Shown: piece by piece, positions 48,840 to 58,574 of the stretch
How the letters are laid out: each line of letters starts with the position of its first letter
Numbering within the stretch: the first letter of the stretch is position 1
DNA from: an uncultured Pantoea sp.
Lineage (GTDB): Bacteria > Pseudomonadota > Gammaproteobacteria > Enterobacterales > Enterobacteriaceae
Assembly (NCBI GenBank): GCA_913775175.1
Contig: CAJYKU010000010.1
Span: forward strand, 1 to 64,000
DNA: 64,000 bases
Direction of reading: 5' to 3'
Notes under the pieces: model-generated
What the model was told of the DNA's origin: nothing
The model's database searches: none
What the model saw: the letters and a program-made list of their open reading frames with translations, nothing else
Position numbers and translations under genes: made by a program

Positions 48840-49530
48840 ATATCCTACGCTTTTTTTACGGCAGCAGTGGGCAAAAAAGTGTTGCAAAACTTAACCAGAA
48901 ACAGGTTCAGCAAGCCGTCAGTCGCGGGTAACGTGCTACCCATTGCCGTAATCGTCTTTAACAGGAAGCCAACACTTGCAATAAATCTGCAGAGCTTTGA
49001 TGATACTGATACATTCTTTTTTACGAAGTGCGCAATGCAGTCTATTATTAGTGTGTCAGCTAACGTTGACGAAGCGAGGCAATGGATGTTCAGTAACGCC
49101 ATCCAGGGGAATATTCTTAAAATATCCAGAGCACTGGCAGTTAACTCAGGCTGAACTGGCTAACGTATGCTATTCGCGTCACCATAATTCTGACTGTTCA
49201 ATAAAGTGTGCTTATAACTATAGTTTTAAAATTCTTTACGAATCTGCGTTAAACTTTTTTATTCACTATCCCGTTGTTGACGAAACACTTACCTTTTTTA
49301 GCAATTAAGTTCATAAAAGTCTTACTGCACTGTTGGCGAACAACGATTAACAATAGATCTCTTCCCACCCATCGGCGAATTGTAATATTTGGTAATTGAG
49401 GTGAGAAAAACTGATGATTCTGGATTATATTTAGCAGGTCATTGAATTATTTTTATTCATGATCGTTCCCTGGTAGCTCTTCCTGAACTCGCCGCACTGC
49501 GGCTACTGCGCTCGCTATGGAGGGAAAAAG
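48840..49530. other. AT-rich intergenic region between the zinc operon and tomB
   Basis: About 690 bases with no gene I can defend. A GTG-started plus-strand frame (48867-49154, 95 codons) and an opposing frame (48845-49102) overlap each other and resemble nothing known to me. From about 49180 the sequence is strongly AT-rich, which would suit H-NS or Hha binding beside hha. The AGGGAAAAAG before tomB is its ribosome site. Confidence 0.45.
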
Positions 49531-49908
49531 ATGGACGAATACTCACCGAAGCGGCATGATATTGCTCAGCTTAAATTCTTGTGTGAGAACCTGTACGACG
49601 AAAGTATGGCTACCCTGACCGCAGCTCATCGCGACTGGGTGAATGACCCCACTTCGCCGGCCAACTTGCAGCTCAACGACTTTATTGAGCATATCGCCTC
49701 TTTCACCATGAATTACAAAATTAAGCATACTGAAGATAACGCGCTTAGCGCTCAAATTGATGAATACCTTGATGATACCTTTATGCTTTTCAGCAGTTAT
49801 GGCATCAATGCTCAGGATCTTCAACGGTGGCAGCGCTCTGCTAAACGCTTATTTAATATTTTTGCCGAAGAGTGTGCTTGTCTTCAGCAACCGAGCCATT
49901 CCTTTTAG
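49531..49908 (+). CDS. tomB: Hha-toxicity modulator TomB
   Basis: A 125-residue protein matching E. coli YbaJ/TomB: MDEYSPKRHDIAQLKFLCENLYDESM is nearly invariant in Enterobacterales. It forms an antitoxin-like partner of Hha and affects biofilm formation; in E. coli it acts through oxidation of an Hha cysteine. Coupled with hha 24 bases downstream. The C-terminal CACLQQPSHSF tail is the variable part. Confidence 0.96.
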   Translation: MDEYSPKRHDIAQLKFLCENLYDESMATLTAAHRDWVNDPTSPANLQLNDFIEHIASFTMNYKIKHTEDNALSAQIDEYLDDTFMLFSSYGINAQDLQRWQRSAKRLFNIFAEECACLQQPSHSF

Positions 49909-49932
49909 CATCAGAGTGAGAATCTTTTATTT

Positions 49933-50151
49933 ATGAGTAATCAAACCTTAACCAAAACCGACTATTTGATGCGTCTGCGGCGTTGCAGATCAATTGATAC
50001 CCTTGAGCGGGTTATCGAGAAAAACAAGTATGAATTACCTGACAGTGAACTGGCAGTGTTCTATTCTGCTGCCGACCATCGCCTGGCTGAACTGACAATG
50101 AACAAGCTGTACGATAAAGTACCAGGTTCGGTCTGGAAATATGTTCGCTAA
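49933..50151 (+). CDS. hha: Nucleoid modulator Hha
   Basis: A 72-residue protein that binds H-NS and strengthens silencing of AT-rich, often acquired, genes. The sequence [20 protein letters not shown] and [16 protein letters not shown] matches E. coli Hha almost throughout. It can repress its own region; the AT-rich DNA upstream of tomB fits that. Second gene of the tomB-hha unit. Confidence 0.97.
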   Translation: MSNQTLTKTDYLMRLRRCRSIDTLERVIEKNKYELPDSELAVFYSAADHRLAELTMNKLYDKVPGSVWKYVR

Positions 50152-50250
50152 TCTGGCGAGTGTTGCCACAAAGGCATGAGGTAACAGATAAGAGGCAAGG
50201 GATTGCCTGTTGATTTCAGAAAGATAATGCCCCGATTACCGGGCTGAAAT

Positions 50251-50364
50251 GGGTGGAGGCCCTGCCAGCTACATCCCGGCACACGCGTCGCCTGCTGCGG
50301 CTGCTTCCTTCCGGACCTGACCGAGTTCACAAGTTAGCATTGCGGGAGAACCAACAGAGCCTCC
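50251..50364 (-). ncRNA. ffs: 4.5S RNA of the signal recognition particle
   Basis: On the minus strand a 114-nt RNA starts GGAGGCTCTGTTGG and ends GGGCCTCCACCC, so its ends pair. The SRP domain IV core GGTCAGGTCCGGAAGGAAGCAGCC, with GGAA tetraloop, is present in full. It binds Ffh and directs co-translational membrane targeting. Length and ends equal E. coli ffs. A weak hairpin near 50231-50246 may terminate it. Confidence 0.97.
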
Positions 50365-50513
50365 ATTGAGTGCTCTCTTGTCGAGAGCGCAGGCATTATC
50401 TGTGATGCCCCTGGCAATTGCAAGGGCAGACCGGACAACCGTTGTTTTCTTGAACAACTCTCTCCGACAGGCTAAGTTACGCTGCAAACTCCGCACTTCA
50501 GCCCGATTAAATA

Positions 50514-50825
50514 ATGAATGAGACACTGAACTTCGCTGCACGTGTGTGGCAAATTATTGCCGCTATTCCACCTGGTCAGGTAGCGACTTATGGCGATGTT
50601 GCACGGCTGGCAGGCTCGCCGCGCGCGGCGCGTCAGGTTGGTGGTGTACTTCGCCGCCTGCCACCGGACAGTACCCTGCCCTGGTTTCGCGTTATCAACC
50701 GCCATGGATGTATTTCACTGCAAGGCGATGATCTGCTGCGTCAGCGTGATGCGCTTGAGGCTGAGGGGGTGGTTGTCAGTGAGACGGGCGAAATAGATCT
50801 CAGCCGCTTCCGCTGGTGCTATTAA
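50514..50825 (+). CDS. atl: Alkyltransferase-like protein Atl (YbaZ)
   Basis: A 103-residue member of the O6-alkylguanine DNA alkyltransferase-like family that flags alkylated guanines for nucleotide-excision repair. In active alkyltransferases the site is PCHR; in Atl proteins it is PWHR. Here it reads PWFR (residues 56-59), so the usual His is Phe. The fold is otherwise intact: IPPGQVATYGDVARLAGSPRAARQVGG and INRHGCISL. It cannot transfer alkyl groups because the cysteine is missing. Confidence 0.95.
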   Translation: MNETLNFAARVWQIIAAIPPGQVATYGDVARLAGSPRAARQVGGVLRRLPPDSTLPWFRVINRHGCISLQGDDLLRQRDALEAEGVVVSETGEIDLSRFRWCY

Positions 50826-50862
50826 TCAGCAGGCCCGTATCGGACCTGCTGATAGCACAGCA

Positions 50863-51420
50863 TTACATTGTGGTCGGTGCCGGAATCGATGCCGATGGCG
50901 TTACCTGCGTTGGCGAGGTTGCTGGTACAGTTGAAACTGCACCCGGCTGCGTTGGCATAGCCCGGTTGGCAACCGGTACCAGCAGCAGTTCGGCTTTGGT
51001 GCCTCCCTGATTAATTACCGGCTTAATCGTATCCGTAATAAATGCCAGTTTACCGTCAATGGTAATCGCCGCACTCAGCAGAATGCGTGCATTGGGCTGA
51101 ATATCTGCTGGATTAAAAGGCAGAGTAAACTGGAAAGGTGCCTGTTTACCCGCAGTGCGAACTGCACGCTGCGCCAGCACCTTCGATGGCGCATCAGCCA
51201 TTGATGCATCAGCCAGCGTAACAGTCAGTACTGCATCAGGTGGCAACGCAATGCGCTGACGGATATAGACTGAGCCACTTACATTGGGCTGCTTGATCGT
51301 TGACTGCTGACCAGCAACCGCTGAACCCAGCGTTGGTGTGGGTACTGGCTTACTGTGATCGGCGCATCCTGTAATAGCCGCAGCCAATGTCATACCGCTA
51401 ATAACATGCCAGAATTTCAT
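50863..51420 (-). CDS. ybaY: Lipoprotein YbaY
   Basis: A 185-residue lipoprotein: signal peptide with lipobox AAITGC (lipid cysteine at residue 18 or 19), then a beta-rich domain with the YbaY motif SGSVYIRQRIALPPDAVLTVTLADAS and a Ser/Thr/Pro-rich tail. The start MKFWHV follows AAGGAG; the frame stays open to 51567 with no better site. Function unknown. Divergent from tesB. Confidence 0.9.
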   Translation of the reverse strand: MKFWHVISGMTLAAAITGCADHSKPVPTPTLGSAVAGQQSTIKQPNVSGSVYIRQRIALPPDAVLTVTLADASMADAPSKVLAQRAVRTAGKQAPFQFTLPFNPADIQPNARILLSAAITIDGKLAFITDTIKPVINQGGTKAELLLVPVANRAMPTQPGAVSTVPATSPTQVTPSASIPAPTTM

Positions 51421-51625
51421 CGATGTCGTCTCCTTGTGAACACTATAATTAATGGCGTTTGCTCTCTCTGAATGATATTTCAACCGCCAATTGCTCTTAA
51501 TTCTGGCACAGAAATTCGTATTACGCCCGATGCGGCGTACAGGTTGCGAAATAAGCCTGAAATCCATTGCGGAAACTGGTCTGATCTTTCACACTTGCGC
51601 AACGTTTGTTAATAAGGAGCTGAGA

Positions 51626-52489
51626 ATGAGCCAGGCGCTGACTAACCTGCTTACGCTGTTGAATCTGGAAAAACTGGAAGAAGGTCTGTTCCGCGGGCAG
51701 AGCGAAGATCTGGGCCTGCGTCAGGTGTTTGGCGGTCAGGTGGTAGGTCAGGCACTCTATGCAGCAAAACAAACCGTACCGGAAGAGCGTATTATTCACT
51801 CATTTCATAGCTACTTTTTGCGTCCCGGCGATAGCCATAAAGCGATTATTTATGATGTGGAAACCTTGCGTGATGGTAAAAGCTTTAGCGCACGCCGTAT
51901 CAGTGCAGTGCAGAACGGGCAACCTATCTTCTATATGACAGCCTCATTCCAGGCCCCTGAAACGGGTTTTGAGCATCAGAACAGTATGCCGCAGGTACCT
52001 GCTCCCGATGCTCTGCCCTCAGAAAGCGATCTGGCGCATAAACTTGCCGCGCACCTGCCGGAAAAACTGAAAGAAAAATTTCTGGCTGAGCGCCCGCTCG
52101 ATATCCGTCCGGTGCAGATCCATAATCCGCTAAAGGGTCATGTTGCAGAGCCGCTACGTCAGGTGTGGGTACGGGCAAATGGAGAGCTGCCAGCCGATCG
52201 TCGTATTCATCAATATCTTCTCGGCTACGCGTCCGATCTTAACTTTCTGCCAGTGGCGCTGCAGCCACACGGCAAAGGTTTTCTGGAAGCCGATATGCAG
52301 GTCGCTACTATTGATCACTCAATGTGGTTTCATCGTGCCTTTGATCTCAATGAATGGCTGCTCTACAGCGTGGTAAGTACTTCAGCTTCGGGCGCGCGCG
52401 GCTTTGTGCGTGGCGAGTTTTATACTCAGGATGGCACTCTGGTAGCAACCACAGTGCAGGAAGGTGTTATGCGTCAGCGCGATGCATAA
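51626..52489 (+). CDS. tesB: Acyl-CoA thioesterase II
   Basis: A 287-residue double-hotdog thioesterase that hydrolyses medium- and long-chain acyl-CoAs. The start [21 protein letters not shown] matches E. coli TesB; the frame opens at 51491 with no site there. Both hotdog domains are seen: [15 protein letters not shown] with [12 protein letters not shown], and DHSMWFHR with the catalytic Asp. AAGGAG precedes the ATG. A strong terminator starts two bases after the stop. Confidence 0.96.
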   Translation: MSQALTNLLTLLNLEKLEEGLFRGQSEDLGLRQVFGGQVVGQALYAAKQTVPEERIIHSFHSYFLRPGDSHKAIIYDVETLRDGKSFSARRISAVQNGQPIFYMTASFQAPETGFEHQNSMPQVPAPDALPSESDLAHKLAAHLPEKLKEKFLAERPLDIRPVQIHNPLKGHVAEPLRQVWVRANGELPADRRIHQYLLGYASDLNFLPVALQPHGKGFLEADMQVATIDHSMWFHRAFDLNEWLLYSVVSTSASGARGFVRGEFYTQDGTLVATTVQEGVMRQRDA

Positions 52490-52490
52490 A

Positions 52491-52518
52491 AAAAGGGGCG
52501 ATATGATCGCCCCTTTTT
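52491..52518. terminator. Bidirectional terminator between tesB and amtB
   Basis: AAAAGGGGCGAT pairs perfectly with ATCGCCCCTTTT around a three-base loop. A-rich on the left and T-rich on the right, so it serves both convergent genes. Confidence 0.95.
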
Positions 52519-52530
52519 CATATACCCATA

Positions 52531-53820
52531 TTACTGGTTATAGGCATTCTCGCCATGGCTGTTCACATCCAGCCCTTCGCGCTCCTGCTCTTCCGGCACG
52601 CGCAAACCCACAATCATATCTGCCAGCTTAAAGCCGACAAAGGCGACTACACCTGACCAGACCACCGTTACAAGACAGCTGAAAATCTGCACCCAGACCT
52701 GATGACCCATGGTGACGCCCTCTGCATAACCTACGCCACCCAGAGAGGTCGAGGCAAACACACCAGTCAGAATACAGCCGAGGATCCCGCACACGCCGTG
52801 CACACCAAATACATCGCAGGGATCATCAACACGCAGCCATCTCTTCAGCGTAGTCACACCCCAGATACCAGCCAGTCCGCCGGCCAGACCAATAATCAGT
52901 GCACCTCCTACCCCGACATAGCCGCAGGCTGGAGTAATCGCGACCAGGCCGGCGATAAATCCGGAGCAGGCACCCAGCAGTGATGGTTTGCCGCGCAGCG
53001 CCCATTCACCAAATACCCAGGAGAGCACGGCGCCCGCCGTGGCGACCACAGTGTTGACAAATGCCAGAGCCGCAATCTCGTTCGCAGAAGAGGCAGAACC
53101 GGCGTTAAAGCCAAACCAGCCTACATACAGAATCGCAGTTCCCAGAAACACCATCGGCAGGTTATGTGGTTTAAACGCCTCTTTGCCAAAGCCCGCACGT
53201 TTGCCTACCAGATATGCGCCGACCAGCCCGGCAACAGCAGCATTGATATGCACTACGGTACCACCGGCAAAGTCCAGCGCGCCATCCTGTGCCAGATAAC
53301 CGCCACCCCACACCATGTGCGCAATCGGCAAATAGGAGAGCGTCAGCCAGACGCCAACAAAGATCAGCACCGCTGAGAAGCGAATACGCTCTGCCAGTGC
53401 ACCCACTACCAGTCCCACAGTAATACAGGCAAATGAGGCCTGAAACACGACGTGGATATACTGGTAGAAGCTGCCCATCAGCGCTTTCAGCTCGATATTT
53501 TTCAGCATCGCCCACTTAAAGTTACCGAAGAACGCGTTGCCTTCGCTAAAGGCCAGTGAATAGCCATAAACGACCCATAACACGCAAACCAGAGCAAATG
53601 TCACTGCCACCTGAGTAAGCATGGATAAAACGTTTTTGCCGCGGATCAGGCCGCCATAAAAGAGTGCGATACCTGGAATAGTCATAAAAAGTACCAGTGC
53701 GGTACAAATCATCATAAATGCATTGTCTGCTTTATCCGCTACCGCGGGTGCCGCAGCCAGTGCCAGAGTGGGTAACAGCGCCAGGCTGGCGAGGCCCAGT
53801 TTCATCATCACTTTTTTCAT
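52531..53820 (-). CDS. amtB: Ammonium channel AmtB
   Basis: A 429-residue inner-membrane trimeric channel with a cleaved signal peptide (near LALAA). Eleven membrane helices and the twin pore histidines (VVHINAAVAGL and GVHGVCG) are present. GlnK blocks it when nitrogen is sufficient; the C-terminal cytoplasmic tail is intact. The start MKKVMMKLG follows GGGATGAAAAA. Second gene of glnK-amtB, 37 bases after glnK. Confidence 0.97.
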   Translation of the reverse strand: MKKVMMKLGLASLALLPTLALAAAPAVADKADNAFMMICTALVLFMTIPGIALFYGGLIRGKNVLSMLTQVAVTFALVCVLWVVYGYSLAFSEGNAFFGNFKWAMLKNIELKALMGSFYQYIHVVFQASFACITVGLVVGALAERIRFSAVLIFVGVWLTLSYLPIAHMVWGGGYLAQDGALDFAGGTVVHINAAVAGLVGAYLVGKRAGFGKEAFKPHNLPMVFLGTAILYVGWFGFNAGSASSANEIAALAFVNTVVATAGAVLSWVFGEWALRGKPSLLGACSGFIAGLVAITPACGYVGVGGALIIGLAGGLAGIWGVTTLKRWLRVDDPCDVFGVHGVCGILGCILTGVFASTSLGGVGYAEGVTMGHQVWVQIFSCLVTVVWSGVVAFVGFKLADMIVGLRVPEEQEREGLDVNSHGENAYNQ

Positions 53821-53857
53821 TTTTTCATCCCATCTCAGGTCAGAGTCAGAGCCAGAA

Positions 53858-54196
53858 TCAGAGTGCTGCTTCGTCAGTTTCACCAGTGCGGATACGGATC
53901 ACCCGCTGCAGCTCAGCAACAAAAATTTTGCCATCACCAATTTTTCCGGTATAAGCCGCTTTGCTGATTACATCCACAACTTCATCCAGCTGATCGTCTG
54001 CAATCGCGATATCGATTTTGACTTTTGGCAGAAAGTTAACGCTATATTCAGCCCCGCGGTAGAGTTCGGCATGTCCCTTCTGACGGCCAAAACCTTTAAC
54101 CTCAGACACTGTCAGCCCCTGAATACCAATGGAAGACAGCGCTTCACGCACATCCTCCAGCTTGAATGGTTTGATTACCACGGTAACCAGTTTCAT
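53858..54196 (-). CDS. glnK: Nitrogen regulatory PII protein GlnK
   Basis: A 112-residue PII protein: starts MKLVTVVIKPFKLEDVREAL, has the T-loop RGAEYSVNFLPK with uridylylation site Tyr51, and ends with RTGETDEAAL. It binds ATP and 2-oxoglutarate and plugs AmtB. GGGAGGGAAGG precedes the ATG. The sigma-54 promoter and NtrC-type sites upstream place it under nitrogen limitation control. Confidence 0.98.
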   Translation of the reverse strand: MKLVTVVIKPFKLEDVREALSSIGIQGLTVSEVKGFGRQKGHAELYRGAEYSVNFLPKVKIDIAIADDQLDEVVDVISKAAYTGKIGDGKIFVAELQRVIRIRTGETDEAAL

Positions 54197-54248
54197 ACCC
54201 TTCCCTCCCGGTTAAATACCAATGCGTCGATATATATGCAATCTGTAA

Positions 54249-54264
54249 AGCAAAGGGTGTGCCA
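54249..54264 (-). promoter_or_regulatory. Sigma-54 promoter of glnK-amtB
   Basis: TGGCACACCCTTTGCT on the minus strand has the TGGCAC-N5-TTGCT form required by RpoN, with GG at -24 and GC at -12. It lies about 53 bases before the glnK ATG. Confidence 0.93.
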
Positions 54265-54348
54265 GAAGTGAAAACCGAGGGCTGGAGTAGTGGTGAGGCA
54301 GAAATAACGTCAGAAAAAGTCATTTAACGGGAAATAAATCGGGAGGAT

Positions 54349-54385
54349 TGCACCTCTTTGGTGCTGACAGCGTCAAAGAGGTGCA
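54349..54385. promoter_or_regulatory. NtrC-type site within a 12-bp inverted repeat
   Basis: TGCACCTCTTTGGTGCT (54349-54365) fits the NtrC pattern TGCACC-N5-GGTGCA with one mismatch and lies about 110 bp upstream of the expected glnK start site. A degenerate second half-site (54369-54385) ends in GGTGCA inverted. The two outer arms, TGCACCTCTTTG and CAAAGAGGTGCA, form a perfect 12-bp inverted repeat with a 13-base loop. The same hairpin follows the mdlB stop, so it may also end that transcript. Confidence 0.75.
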
Positions 54386-54429
54386 AAGTGCTACGGTTTT
54401 TTACGCCCGGTGAGCAAAAAAGGTGCAAC

Positions 54430-56193
54430 TCAGGCCGTTTCGCCCGCAGCGAGCTGCTCTCCTGCCTGTTGTAGCTGATACATCTGCCAGTAGCGTCCCT
54501 GCTGTGCCAGCAGGTCGCTATGGGTACCACGCTCGGCCACATGGCCACGATGCAGCACCAGAATCTGATCCGCCTCAACGATGGTTGAAAGCCGGTGGGC
54601 TATCACAACCAGCGTACTGTGCTGGCGCAGTGTGCGCAGCGCCTGCTGAATAGCGCGCTCAGTACCGGAGTCGATATTTGCCGTTGCTTCATCCAGAATC
54701 AGAATCTGTGGTGGCGAAACCAGTACCCGCGCCAGTGCCAGCAGCTGTTTTTGCCCGACAGAGAGCGTATTACCCTGCTCACCCAGTCGCGTATGAATCC
54801 CCTCTGGCAGCGTGCGCGCCAGCGCCGCCAGCTGTACACTCTCCAGCGCCTGCCAAACCTGCTGCTCCGGGATAGCACGCCCCAGCTGAACATTGGCCAG
54901 CAGACTATCCGCCAGCACCACAGGATCCTGCTGTACCATCGCCACGCCAGCTCGCAGTGCGTCATGCGACAAGGCTGCAACCGGACGTCCATCCAGCTCA
55001 ATGGTGCCACGGGTCACCGGATAGTAGCCCATCAGCAGATTTGCCAGCGTGCTTTTACCGCTGCCGGTATGTCCGACCAGTGCCACAAAGCCGCGTGCCG
55101 GCACATCGAGATTGATATCGCTCAGCACATCGCGATTATCGCGATAGGCGAAGCTGACATGTTGCAGCGCAATACGCCCGGATTGCAAAGGCGTAATATC
55201 ACTGCCATATCGCTGCTGATGCGCATCGATAAGTTCAAAAATACGTTCGCCGGATACCACCGCCTGCTGCAACATCGATTGCTGTGTGGTCAGCTCAATC
55301 AGCGGCTCATTCAGCCGTCCCAGATAGGTGATAAATGCGTACAGCACTCCGACTTCAAACACGCCCGGCGTCGCAAAGCTAAACAGCAGCAGTAAGCCGC
55401 ACAAAATCAGTGCAGAAAAGAGGCTAAGCAGCGGGCGCAGTAAAAAACCGTCGAGCCGCAATGTTTGCATACGTGCCATATAGTGTGCGCGGCTTGCTGC
55501 ACTCATTCGCGCACCAAAGCGCGCCTGCTGCCGGAACTGCTGGATCACACTCATGCCGTTAATGACTTCGTTGAAGCCGTTATTGATATCAGCCAGATAA
55601 CTGCGCACGCGCCGGGCAATTGGCGTACTGAAACGCTGATAGATAAACATTACTGTCAGTACCAGCGGGAAAATAACCAGCGCCACCAGCGCCATGCGCC
55701 AGTCAAGAGCAAACATCGCAACCAGCATGGCACCAATCAGCGCTGCACTGCGCAGCACCGTTGCGACCACGGTAACGTAGAGATCTTTGATCACCTCTGT
55801 GTCATTGGTTACGCGTGAGATAATCTGTCCAACTGGCTGCGTGTCAAATGCACTTAGCGGCTGGCGCAGCGCAGCATTCATGACATCCACCCGCAGTTGC
55901 TGTACCACGCCAATTGCTGCGCGATTAAATAGCAGCGCCTGAAAGTAGTGCAGCGCGGCGGCCATAAGCTGCAGCAGAATAAAGCTCACCAGCAATCCGG
56001 CCACGATCCCCCACGGCATCTGATGTCTGGCAATCAACCGGTCAATGAAGTAGCTCACCAGCACCGGACCGGTGACTTCCGCCGCCGCCGCCAGCCAGAG
56101 CATACCGGTTGCCACAACCAGAGCACGGCGCCAGGGTTTGCCATAGGCCAGCAGTCGCTTCAGCGTGGGCCACAGCTGTTGTGACTTAGCCAT
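54430..56193 (-). CDS. mdlB: ABC exporter half MdlB
   Basis: A 587-residue heterodimeric ABC exporter half (membrane domain about 1-330, ATPase after 350). Walker A is GHTGSGKST, the signature is [15 protein letters not shown], Walker B is [13 protein letters not shown]. It pairs with MdlA, ten bases upstream. The start [11 protein letters not shown] follows AAGGAG; the frame continues into mdlA without support. E. coli MdlAB is a putative multidrug or peptide exporter with no firm substrate. Confidence 0.95.
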   Translation of the reverse strand: MAKSQQLWPTLKRLLAYGKPWRRALVVATGMLWLAAAAEVTGPVLVSYFIDRLIARHQMPWGIVAGLLVSFILLQLMAAALHYFQALLFNRAAIGVVQQLRVDVMNAALRQPLSAFDTQPVGQIISRVTNDTEVIKDLYVTVVATVLRSAALIGAMLVAMFALDWRMALVALVIFPLVLTVMFIYQRFSTPIARRVRSYLADINNGFNEVINGMSVIQQFRQQARFGARMSAASRAHYMARMQTLRLDGFLLRPLLSLFSALILCGLLLLFSFATPGVFEVGVLYAFITYLGRLNEPLIELTTQQSMLQQAVVSGERIFELIDAHQQRYGSDITPLQSGRIALQHVSFAYRDNRDVLSDINLDVPARGFVALVGHTGSGKSTLANLLMGYYPVTRGTIELDGRPVAALSHDALRAGVAMVQQDPVVLADSLLANVQLGRAIPEQQVWQALESVQLAALARTLPEGIHTRLGEQGNTLSVGQKQLLALARVLVSPPQILILDEATANIDSGTERAIQQALRTLRQHSTLVVIAHRLSTIVEADQILVLHRGHVAERGTHSDLLAQQGRYWQMYQLQQAGEQLAAGETA

Positions 56194-56203
56194 GTCCGGC
56201 TCC

Positions 56204-57973
56204 TTACGCAATATCATTGTTATTTTCACTCTCATCGTCATCCAGCGCCGCTTCCAGCTGCTGGTAGCGGAACATATCGCGATACCAGCCTGGCTGTGAA
56301 GCAAGCTGCTCGTGGTCGCCGCGCTGCGCGATACCGCCCTGCTGCAATACAACAATTTCATCAGCGTCTGTCAGAGCAGAGAGCCGATGTGCACTGATAA
56401 TCAGCGTGCGATTCTCTCCCCAGATGCGCAGATTATGCAGAATGTCATGTTCAGTCCGGCCATCAACCGCTGAAAGCGCATCGTCCAGAATCAGGATTTC
56501 AGCGTCCAGCAGCAGCGCGCGGGCAATCGCAATACGCTGCTTCTGACCACCTGACAGCATCACGCCCCGCTCGCCTACTTCAGTTTCATAACCCTGTGGC
56601 AAACGCAGGATATCGTCATGCACACAGGCCATTCTGGCAGCCTGTTCAATCTGCTGCTGAGAGGCCTCAGGTCGCCCCAGCGCCAGATTGTTCGCGACAC
56701 TATCGGAAAAGAGAAATGGCGTCTGACTGACCACCGCCAGACGACCGCGCCAGCTATCCAGCTGCAACTGCACCAGCGGCACTGTGCCGTACCGGATCTC
56801 TCCCTGATCGATATCGAAATGGCGCTGGATCAGGCTCAGCAGTGTGCTTTTGCCGCTACCGGTCGGCCCGCACAAGCCCAGCATCTGGCCAGGCTGCAGC
56901 TGCGCATTAATATTGTGCAACACCGCTGTTTCCGTACCGGGATAGCAAAAGCGATCGACTGCCAGCTGGAGCGTTGCCGGTTCAGGGGAGAGTCGCATTG
57001 TGCCATCACTGACCGATGGCGCTTCTGCCAGCAGCGCACGAATACGACTCCAGGCCGCACTGCCGCGCTCAACGATATTGATCATCCACGCCAGCGCCAG
57101 CATCGGCCAGATCATCAGCCCCAGATACATGACAAAGCTGGTGAGCTGGCCCAGCGTCAGCATATCGTGCCAGACCATCCAGCCACCACCGGCAATGGCC
57201 AGCAGATTGGAAAAGCCCACCGCCACATAAATAATGGGATCGAACCTGGCATCTACCCGCGCAACGCGCAGGTTTTTCTGCCCGGTATCGCTGGCAATAT
57301 CGGCAAACTGCTGTGACTGATGATCTTCCAGCCCAAAGGCTTTAATCATACGAATACTGGTCAGGCTCTCCTGCGTCTGATCGTTAAGGCTGGAAAAGGC
57401 TGCCTGCGCTACCTTGAAGCGCTGATGCAGACGCGAGCCATCCTTGCGGATCGCCAGCGCCATAAAAGGCATCGGGATCAGTGCCAGCAGCGTAAGCTGC
57501 CAGCTGATTTGCGTGCTCATCACCGCCAGTACCACCAGCCCCATGACCAGCGAATCTACCAGCGTCAGCACCCCTTCCCCGGCAGCAAACACCACACGAT
57601 CCACATCATTTGTGGCGCGTGCAATCAGATCGCCGGTGCGATGACGCAGATAGAATGCGGGATTCTGCCGGCTTAGCTGACGGTAAAAGTCTTCGCGCAG
57701 CTCCACCGCCAGTTGATAGGAGGCACCAAACAGCAGCACGCGCCAGACGTAGCGCAGCAGGTAGACAAGCGCTGCTGTCGCCAGCATGACGCCAATCCAC
57801 AGCAAAATCTGGCCACCAGAGAGCTGGTGCTGGGTTACACCATCCACAATGACCCCAACCAGGTGAGGTGGGATGAGCTGCAGAAGCGCAATAATAATAA
57901 GCAGGCAAACGGCCCCGGCATAGCGACGCCATTCGCGCAAAAAATACCAACTAAGCTGGCTGAATAATCGCAC
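56204..57973 (-). CDS. mdlA: ABC exporter half MdlA
   Basis: A 589-residue exporter half. It starts [20 protein letters not shown] with a GTG codon (57973), as judged by the E. coli alignment. Walker [10 protein letters not shown], signature [16 protein letters not shown], and Walker B with [11 protein letters not shown] give Asp in place of the usual Glu, typical of the degenerate half in heterodimeric exporters. MdlB keeps DEA, so its site is consensus. Third gene of decR-mdlA-mdlB orientation, 24 bases after decR. Confidence 0.95.
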   Translation of the reverse strand: MRLFSQLSWYFLREWRRYAGAVCLLIIIALLQLIPPHLVGVIVDGVTQHQLSGGQILLWIGVMLATAALVYLLRYVWRVLLFGASYQLAVELREDFYRQLSRQNPAFYLRHRTGDLIARATNDVDRVVFAAGEGVLTLVDSLVMGLVVLAVMSTQISWQLTLLALIPMPFMALAIRKDGSRLHQRFKVAQAAFSSLNDQTQESLTSIRMIKAFGLEDHQSQQFADIASDTGQKNLRVARVDARFDPIIYVAVGFSNLLAIAGGGWMVWHDMLTLGQLTSFVMYLGLMIWPMLALAWMINIVERGSAAWSRIRALLAEAPSVSDGTMRLSPEPATLQLAVDRFCYPGTETAVLHNINAQLQPGQMLGLCGPTGSGKSTLLSLIQRHFDIDQGEIRYGTVPLVQLQLDSWRGRLAVVSQTPFLFSDSVANNLALGRPEASQQQIEQAARMACVHDDILRLPQGYETEVGERGVMLSGGQKQRIAIARALLLDAEILILDDALSAVDGRTEHDILHNLRIWGENRTLIISAHRLSALTDADEIVVLQQGGIAQRGDHEQLASQPGWYRDMFRYQQLEAALDDDESENNNDIA

Positions 57974-57997
57974 AGATCTCTCTCTTGTTTATGCTCT

Positions 57998-58459
57998 TCA
58001 GGGCACTACCGGCAGCGCCGTTGAATATTTGATCTCTTCCATGGCAAAACTGGAGGTCACATCAATCAGCCCAGGCACCCCATTCACCAGTCGCTTGTAA
58101 AAGGCGTCATAGCTTTTCATATCGGCAACCTGAATCCGCAACAGATAGTCGTACTCTCCCGCCATGCGATAAAACGCCATGACTTCCGGCATCGGCTCAA
58201 CAACGGCAACAAACTGGCTGAACCACTCACTGCTATGCTGCTGAGTTTTGATCAGCATAAAGGCAGTCAGCGACAGCCCCAGTTTCTCACTATCCAGCAG
58301 CGCCACGCGCGCACGGATAACACCATCATCTTCAAGTTTTTTCAGGCGTTTCCAGCAGGGAGTCGTGGTCAGGTTAACGGCATCGGCCAGCGTTTGCAGC
58401 GATAGCGTGCAATCCTTCTGCAACATCGCCAGTAGCTTACGGTCAGTTTTATCTGTCAT
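57998..58459 (-). CDS. decR: Lrp/AsnC-family cysteine-responsive regulator DecR
   Basis: A 153-residue Lrp-family regulator: HTH ([29 protein letters not shown]) and a RAM ligand domain. E. coli DecR (YbaO) senses cysteine and activates the cysteine desulfidase operon cyuAP. In Pantoea an equivalent regulator is reported beside the cysteine desulfhydrase gene ccdA, which matches the divergent gene here. Its start region and that of ccdA share 115 bp. Confidence 0.92.
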   Translation of the reverse strand: MTDKTDRKLLAMLQKDCTLSLQTLADAVNLTTTPCWKRLKKLEDDGVIRARVALLDSEKLGLSLTAFMLIKTQQHSSEWFSQFVAVVEPMPEVMAFYRMAGEYDYLLRIQVADMKSYDAFYKRLVNGVPGLIDVTSSFAMEEIKYSTALPVVP

Positions 58460-58471
58460 TGCGACTCTCTG

Positions 58472-58486
58472 GAGAAATTTTTTCTC
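58472..58486. promoter_or_regulatory. Candidate DecR operator between decR and the ccdA-like gene
   Basis: GAGAAA-TTT-TTTCTC is a perfect inverted repeat 13 bases upstream of the decR start codon. A TATAAT (58502-58497, minus strand) lies next to it. Lrp-family regulators bind such AT-rich palindromes. Assignment to DecR is inference. Confidence 0.4.
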
Positions 58487-58574
58487 TTGACGGGCGATTA
58501 TAACCCAATTTTAGCAATCTCTTTTTCCTGCCCGTGCCGTAGACTGAGCGCATTACATGCAGGAGAGACAAGCT

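Noticed and set aside
48867..49154. 95-codon GTG-started frame upstream of tomB
   Set aside because: No ribosome site, no family resemblance, and it overlaps an equally open opposing frame. Kept only as part of the gap description.
56618..57316. 232-codon frame antisense to mdlA
   Set aside because: mdlA is certain, and the antisense frame carries no motif.
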